Shown here: piece by piece, positions 60,366 through 64,000 of the stretch
Position numbering within the stretch: position 1 is the first letter of the stretch
Layout of the letters: each line of letters begins with the position of its first letter
NCBI GenBank assembly: GCA_946221065.1
Contig: CAMIIO010000007.1
Location: 69,317-133,316 of the forward strand
Reading direction: 5' to 3'
DNA: 64,000 nt
Origin: an uncultured Rothia sp.
GTDB taxonomy: Bacteria > Actinomycetota > Actinomycetes > Actinomycetales > Micrococcaceae
The notes under the pieces: generated by a model
What the model saw: the letters and a program-made list of their open reading frames with translations, nothing else
The model's database searches: none
What the model was told of the DNA's origin: nothing
Program-made: the position numbers and the translations under genes

Positions 60366-60570
60366 GGTATTCCTTCCGATTCTTGGTCACCGGCCATTCA
60401 AGGGCAAAAAAATAACCTCGGCGCGCAAGCGACGAGGTTTTACACACTATCAGTAGTGGAAAATCTTAGAGTCACCTACGCGGGCGGTTCAATCCTTGAA
60501 CTCTTATCTTTCTGCGTGTAAACACACAGATAGTGACCGGCGGTCTTTGGTTACTCTATCTAACCACGGA
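60366..60570 (-). promoter_or_regulatory. L10 leader of the rplJL operon
   Basis: The region upstream of rplJ is non-coding, with paired segments on the minus strand around AGAGTAACC...GGTGACTCT and ACTATCTGTGTG, and ends in the terminator at 60406..60439. Position and make-up fit the known ribosomal L10 leader, in which L10 or the L10(L12)4 complex binds the RNA. The right boundary is approximate. Confidence 0.55.
60406..60439 (-). terminator. Intrinsic terminator inside the rplJ leader (attenuator)
   Basis: On the minus strand AACCTCG-T-CGC, loop, GCG-C-CGAGGTT, then A and a run of seven T. It sits 41 nt upstream of the rplJ start, so transcription must pass it to reach the genes. Confidence 0.75.
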
Positions 60571-60610
60571 TCAAACAGTTCAGGCAAGCCAATTGGTAGG
60601 TTAAGCGGTA

Positions 60611-61666
60611 TTAATCACTTATTTGAGGAGCCTGCCAGGGGAAAGAACGATAATGTGCAGCTTCTGCTCCGATAACCACCTGCTCCCCCACCCCGTATTC
60701 ACCAAAGAAAAATAACTCCTGTCCCGCGGGAACCTCAAACAAAACGCCCTCACAATCCCGTAGCTTACTGGCAGCAAGCGCAGTCCCTACACACAGCATT
60801 CCACGATCGGTAATTCGTTGCTCCCGTACCTCTACCGGCAGATTATTTTCTAATCCATTCGAAGAGGGCCGCAACGCCGCCGCCCGAACAGTACGCACCC
60901 ACCTCGGCACGACGTCGTCAGGAGAGAAAATTTTATTCACAACAGGCTGCCCCGTCAGCTCCGCTACCGCTAATGTTTCCGGCTCTGCCAACACCCGTTG
61001 CGGCAGATCACACTGAATAATAGTTCCGCTATCCATCACCGCAAGACGCTGCCCGAGCTGTAAAGCCTCATTGATATGGTGAGTAATAAATAGCGCGGTA
61101 AATCCCAACTCACGATGAAGTTGTTGCAATGCACTACGAATGAAGGCACTATGCAGCTCATCCACGCTGGCAAGTGGCTCATCAAAAAGAACAATAGGCG
61201 CCTTACGCACCAAGGCACGCGCGATTCCCACTCGTTGCTGCTGACCACCCGAAAGCTGCTTGGGCAAACGATTCTCCAACCCGTCCAAACCCAAAATATT
61301 CAAGATCTTTCGATAATGGGTTCTGTCCAGTACGCCCTTATACCGTTTAAGCCGCGTGCCAAAAAGAATATTCTGCCGCACCGTAAGCTGTGGAAACAGC
61401 ACCGGCTTTTGAAAAACAAAGCTCACCTCGCCGGGCTTCAGCGGCCTTCCTCCATAAGAAATTACTCCGTCGCTGGCAGAGGTTAGGCCGGCAATTATCC
61501 GGATAAGCGTGGTTTTACCTGCCCCCGAAGAGCCAATTACCGTTAGAAATTCACCCGGCGCCACATCAAGTGATACTTCCCGCAACACTTCTACAGATCC
61601 ATTACCCCTGTCAAAAGTCTTACCAAGGTTGCGTACAGAAAGAGTGCCGGCTGCTGTGCTATTCAT
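60611..61666 (-). CDS. ABC transporter ATP-binding protein, orphan (molybdate/iron/polyamine importer type)
   Basis: ATPase of an import ABC system. Walker A GSSGAGKTT, Q-loop FVFQKPVLFPQ, signature LSGGQQQR, Walker B IVLFDEPLAS and the switch His in LFITHH are present. After about residue 235 comes a C-terminal domain of about 115 residues in the place of the TOBE domain found in ModC, PotA and FbpC. No permease or binding protein is next to it: it lies alone between rplA and rplJ. modAB at 52.4 to 54.1 kb lack an ATPase, so this may serve them; unproven. The start is the second ATG (61666, with GGGAAG 9 nt upstream); ATG 61675 is the alternative. Confidence 0.88.
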   Translation of the reverse strand: MNSTAAGTLSVRNLGKTFDRGNGSVEVLREVSLDVAPGEFLTVIGSSGAGKTTLIRIIAGLTSASDGVISYGGRPLKPGEVSFVFQKPVLFPQLTVRQNILFGTRLKRYKGVLDRTHYRKILNILGLDGLENRLPKQLSGGQQQRVGIARALVRKAPIVLFDEPLASVDELHSAFIRSALQQLHRELGFTALFITHHINEALQLGQRLAVMDSGTIIQCDLPQRVLAEPETLAVAELTGQPVVNKIFSPDDVVPRWVRTVRAAALRPSSNGLENNLPVEVREQRITDRGMLCVGTALAASKLRDCEGVLFEVPAGQELFFFGEYGVGEQVVIGAEAAHYRSFPWQAPQISD

Positions 61667-61754
61667 GAGTTTCATCTTCCCACACTGCGTTGAGCACTGA
61701 CGACACTGCCCACCGGACTATTTCCCAACAGAGACAAACACCGCCCACGAACGC

Positions 61755-61790
61755 AAAAGAGGCTACCCGCCACTGCGGATAGCCTCTTTT
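61755..61790 (-). terminator. Intrinsic terminator after rplA
   Basis: AAAAGAGGCTACCCGC pairs with GCGGATAGCCTCTTTT (one plus C/A mispair is G/U on the minus RNA), loop CACT. The minus strand reads CCTCTTTTGCG. It lies 30 nt after the rplA stop. Confidence 0.85.
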
Positions 61791-61819
61791 CACAAACCTA
61801 GTTCACAAAGAACCCAGAA

Positions 61820-62515
61820 TTATGCAGCTACGGAAGCCGGATCAACGGGGATACCGGGACCGAAGGTGGTTGCAACGGTTACCTTGGAGATGTAACGACC
61901 CTTAGCCGAAGACGGCTTCAAGCGGTTGATTTCTTCCAAAGCAGCTTCAAAGTTCTGCTGCAACTGTTCTGCAGAGAAGGAAGCCTTACCAATAATGAAG
62001 TGAAGGTTGGAGTTACGATCAACGCGGAAGTCAATCTTACCGCCCTTAATGTCACCAACAGCCTTAGCAACATCCATGGTTACGGTGCCGGTCTTGGGGT
62101 TCGGCATCAAGTTACGGGGACCGAGGATCTTACCCAAACGGCCAACCTTACCCATCATGTCCGGAGTAGCAACTGCTGCATCGAAGTCGGTCCAGCCGCC
62201 TGCGATCTTAGCAATCAAATCATCCGAACCAACAAAGTCAGCACCTGCTGCCTCTGCTGCCTCAGCCTTTTCACCAGCGGCGATAACAACCACGCGAGCG
62301 GTCTTACCGGTGCCGTTGGGGAGGTTCACAGTACCGCGAACCATCTGATCAGCCTTACGGGGGTCTACGGAAAGACGCATAGCAACCTCAACGGTTGCGT
62401 CGGTCTTAGCCGAAGAAGTTTCTTTAGCCAGCTCGATTGCCTCAGAAGGAGCGTAGAACTTGCCCTCTTCAATCTTGGCTACAGCTGCCTGGTACGCTTT
62501 GCTGCGCTTTGCCAT
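61820..62515 (-). CDS. rplA: 50S ribosomal protein L1
   Basis: Builds the L1 stalk and, in known cases, represses its own operon. The 231 residues start MAKRSKAYQAAVAKIEEGKF and include SVDPRKADQMVRGTVNLPNG, GPRNLMPNPKTGTVTMDV and GKIDFRVDRNSNLHFIIGKA. It follows rplK after 118 nt. Confidence 0.98.
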   Translation of the reverse strand: MAKRSKAYQAAVAKIEEGKFYAPSEAIELAKETSSAKTDATVEVAMRLSVDPRKADQMVRGTVNLPNGTGKTARVVVIAAGEKAEAAEAAGADFVGSDDLIAKIAGGWTDFDAAVATPDMMGKVGRLGKILGPRNLMPNPKTGTVTMDVAKAVGDIKGGKIDFRVDRNSNLHFIIGKASFSAEQLQQNFEAALEEINRLKPSSAKGRYISKVTVATTFGPGIPVDPASVAA

Positions 62516-62633
62516 CTGCTTTTCTCCTTATGCAGTTGTGGTCTGTATGAACCGCGCTCGGCTCTGCCACATGCCCTGGCGGGCTATTTACGTTCTAAAA
62601 ACCAAACCGAAGTTTGGAAAGAGGGGGTAAAGG

Positions 62634-63062
62634 TTACTTAACCTCAATACCCATGGAGCGTGCGGTTCCTGCAATAATCTTCGCTGCGGCGTTGATGTCG
62701 TTTGCGTTGAGGTCCTGCATCTTGGTTTCAGCGATTTCGCGAACCTGATCCATGGTCAAGGAACCAACCTTGTTGGTGTGAGGAACACCGGAGCCCTTTG
62801 CCACGCCAGCAGCCTTCTTGATAAGACCGGAAGCGGGAGGGGTCTTGGTAATGAAGGTGAATGAACGATCTTCATAAACGGTGATTTCCACGGGAACGAT
62901 GTTTCCGCGCATGGATTCAGTTGCAGCGTTGTAAGCCTTGCAGAATTCCATGATGTTGACGCCGTGCTGACCGAGCGCGGGACCAACGGGAGGAGCCGGG
63001 TTAGCGGCGCCAGCCTGAATCTGCAGCTTAATGAGGCCTGCGACCTTCTTCTTTGGAGCCAA
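62634..63062 (-). CDS. rplK: 50S ribosomal protein L11
   Basis: GTPase-centre protein and target site region of thiostrepton. The 142-residue form reads (L)APKKKVAGLIKLQIQAGAAN, then PPVGPALGQHGVNIMEFCKA and ends in IIAGTARSMGIEVK. The start is a TTG at 63062 with AAAGGA 8 nt upstream; the open frame runs 37 codons further but that part is not L11. It is separated from nusG by a strong terminator. Confidence 0.97.
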   Translation of the reverse strand: MAPKKKVAGLIKLQIQAGAANPAPPVGPALGQHGVNIMEFCKAYNAATESMRGNIVPVEITVYEDRSFTFITKTPPASGLIKKAAGVAKGSGVPHTNKVGSLTMDQVREIAETKMQDLNANDINAAAKIIAGTARSMGIEVK

Positions 63063-63183
63063 TGTATAGGTCCTTTTCTTAGCTGTTGAACCGACGCACC
63101 GGAGCGTACGACGGCGGGTGGTAGCCGTGGCGCGGCTACCTGCAGTGCAAACACCAAGCGTGGGTGTACACATACAAAGAACT

Positions 63184-63213
63184 ATCTTAGTGCTTAATTG
63201 CCGGTTAAGTCCA
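63184..63213 (-). promoter_or_regulatory. Promoter candidate for rplKA
   Basis: Minus strand -35 TGGACT (63208..63213), 18-nt spacer, -10 TAAGAT (63184..63189). It lies between the nusG terminator and rplK and gives a leader of about 115 nt. Each hexamer matches consensus at four of six positions. Confidence 0.35.
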
Positions 63214-63279
63214 TGTTTGAGTGTAGAGACTAGCTGTCTCTTTATTCACAACGTTCTGCCCAAAAATAGTGGAAATAAC

Positions 63280-63315
63280 AACGTCCCGAAAAGACTATTG
63301 TCTTTTCGGGACGTT
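63280..63315 (-). terminator. Intrinsic terminator after nusG
   Basis: Perfect 16-bp stem AACGTCCCGAAAAGAC/GTCTTTTCGGGACGTT with loop TATT; the minus strand continues TGTTATTTCC. It lies 17 nt after the nusG stop. Confidence 0.88.
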
Positions 63316-63332
63316 CATAAAAAAATTTTGAG

Positions 63333-64000
63333 TTATACCTTGGCAACCTGGCTGAACTGCAAAGTTACCGGAGTCTCGCGTTCGAAGACCGAAATAAGAA
63401 CAACCATCGAAGAGGACTCGGGCTTGATCTCAGAGATGGTAGCGGGCATACCTTCGAAGGGGCCGTCCTTGACGGTAACTGCCTCGCCAATCTCAAAGCC
63501 GGTTTCAATCTGCGGAGCAGCAGGTGCGGCCTGGCCAGCCTCTGCCTGTTCGGCTTCGAAGACCGGAGCAAGCATGTCCACAACCTCGTTCAGACGCAAG
63601 GGAACCGGGTTATAAGCATCCTGCCCAACAAAACCTGTTACGCCGGGGGTATGGCGCACCACGCCCCACGACTCGTCGGTCAAGTTCATGCGCACCAACA
63701 CGTAACCGGGAATACGCACGCGACGCACCAGCTTTTTGGTGGTGTTCTTGATTTCCACTACTTCTTCCATGGGAACCTGGATTTCGAAAATATCTTCTTC
63801 CATGTTCATGGTCTGAGAACGGGATTCCAAGTTGGTCTTCACACGGTTTTCGTAGCCGGCGTAGGTATGAATAACAAACCATTCGCCCTCTTGACGGCGT
63901 AGCTTCGCCTTGAATTCCTCCATCGGATCCACCGGCTCAGCTTCTTCAGCTTCTTCAGCTTCTTCAGCTTCTTCAGCTTCTTCAGCTTCTTCAGCTTCTT
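63333..64000 (-). CDS. nusG: Transcription termination/antitermination protein NusG (partial, start outside)
   Basis: Links RNA polymerase to Rho or the ribosome. The NGN domain begins near LRRQEGEWFVIHTYAGYENRV and includes RRVRIPGYVLVRMNLTDESW; the KOW motif is VTVKDGPFEGMPATISEI. The stop is at 63333. The frame stays open past the first GTG (63932) to the window edge, reading repeated Glu-Glu-Ala coded by a 9-bp repeat and then EPVDPMEEFKAKL. A long acidic N-terminal extension is usual in Micrococcales NusG, so the true start lies outside. Confidence 0.95.
   Translation of the reverse strand, partial: EAEEAEEAEEAEEAEEAEEAEPVDPMEEFKAKLRRQEGEWFVIHTYAGYENRVKTNLESRSQTMNMEEDIFEIQVPMEEVVEIKNTTKKLVRRVRIPGYVLVRMNLTDESWGVVRHTPGVTGFVGQDAYNPVPLRLNEVVDMLAPVFEAEQAEAGQAAPAAPQIETGFEIGEAVTVKDGPFEGMPATISEIKPESSSMVVLISVFERETPVTLQFSQVAKV
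63939..64000 (-). repeat. 9-bp tandem repeat coding for Glu-Glu-Ala in nusG
   Basis: The unit AGCTTCTTC (plus strand) is repeated about 6.9 times without error up to the window edge, so the total number is unknown. As nine is a multiple of three, changes in copy number keep the frame and only alter the length of the acidic tail. Confidence 0.9.

Noticed and set aside
63939..64000. Tandem repeat at the right edge as a CRISPR or mobile repeat
   Set aside because: The unit is 9 bp without spacers and reads in frame as Glu-Glu-Ala in nusG; it is a coding repeat.

Overview
The window looks like a chromosomal segment of a Gram-positive actinobacterium of the Micrococcaceae, most probably Rothia (R. 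dentocariosa or a close relative). This rests on Micrococcales-type ribosomal proteins (Arg/Gly-rich tails on S3 and S5), an RpoB N-terminus of the Arthrobacter/Rothia type, moderate GC by eye (not computed), and a complete respiratory nitrate reductase, a hallmark of oral Rothia. The genus is inference; no search was run. Nearly every gene is on the minus strand, so the map reads from the right end to the left. No tRNA, rRNA, insertion sequence, phage gene or CRISPR array was seen.

Right edge (64000 to 59256): nusG (start outside the window, acidic 9-bp-repeat N-terminus), rplK-rplA, an orphan ABC ATPase, then rplJ-rplL behind a leader that contains an intrinsic terminator. Then comes a block of about 27.5 kb separating rplJL from rpoBC: a lone glucose-type PTS IIA protein, a GNAT acetyltransferase, two divergent molybdenum cofactor/molybdate operons (plus: moaA-moaD-mobA-moeA; minus: modA-modB-moeA-moaC-mog-moaE-moeZ type), the narGHJI-narK operon, a second narK with its own long AT-rich upstream region, and gcvP-gcvT-sdaA behind a tandem glycine riboswitch. 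The logic is coherent: molybdate uptake and cofactor synthesis feed nitrate reductase, the narK carriers move nitrate and nitrite, and the gcv/sdaA genes break down glycine and serine.

Middle (31.8 to 21.7 kb): rpoB-rpoC, then a neutral ceramidase gene broken by two single-base frameshifts. Left half (21.2 kb to 1): rpsL-rpsG-fusA-tuf, the S10 operon (rpsJ to rpsQ), the spc operon (rplN to rplO), then secY-adk, map, rlmN, infA-rpmJ-rpsM-rpsK and the 5' part of rpoA, which runs off the left edge. Strong hairpins with or without T tracts cut this superoperon into several units (after rpsQ, rplO, adk and tuf), and long structured leaders precede rpsJ, rplN and tuf.

Several highly expressed genes use non-ATG starts (tuf TTG, rplK TTG, rpoB TTG, fusA GTG, secY GTG, rpoA GTG), chosen here by Shine-Dalgarno position and family length. 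The points most worth following up are the twice-frameshifted ceramidase next to rpoC, modAB without modC, gcvPT without gcvH, the paired palindromic sites upstream of narK, and the undescribed leader structures before tuf, rpsJ and crr.
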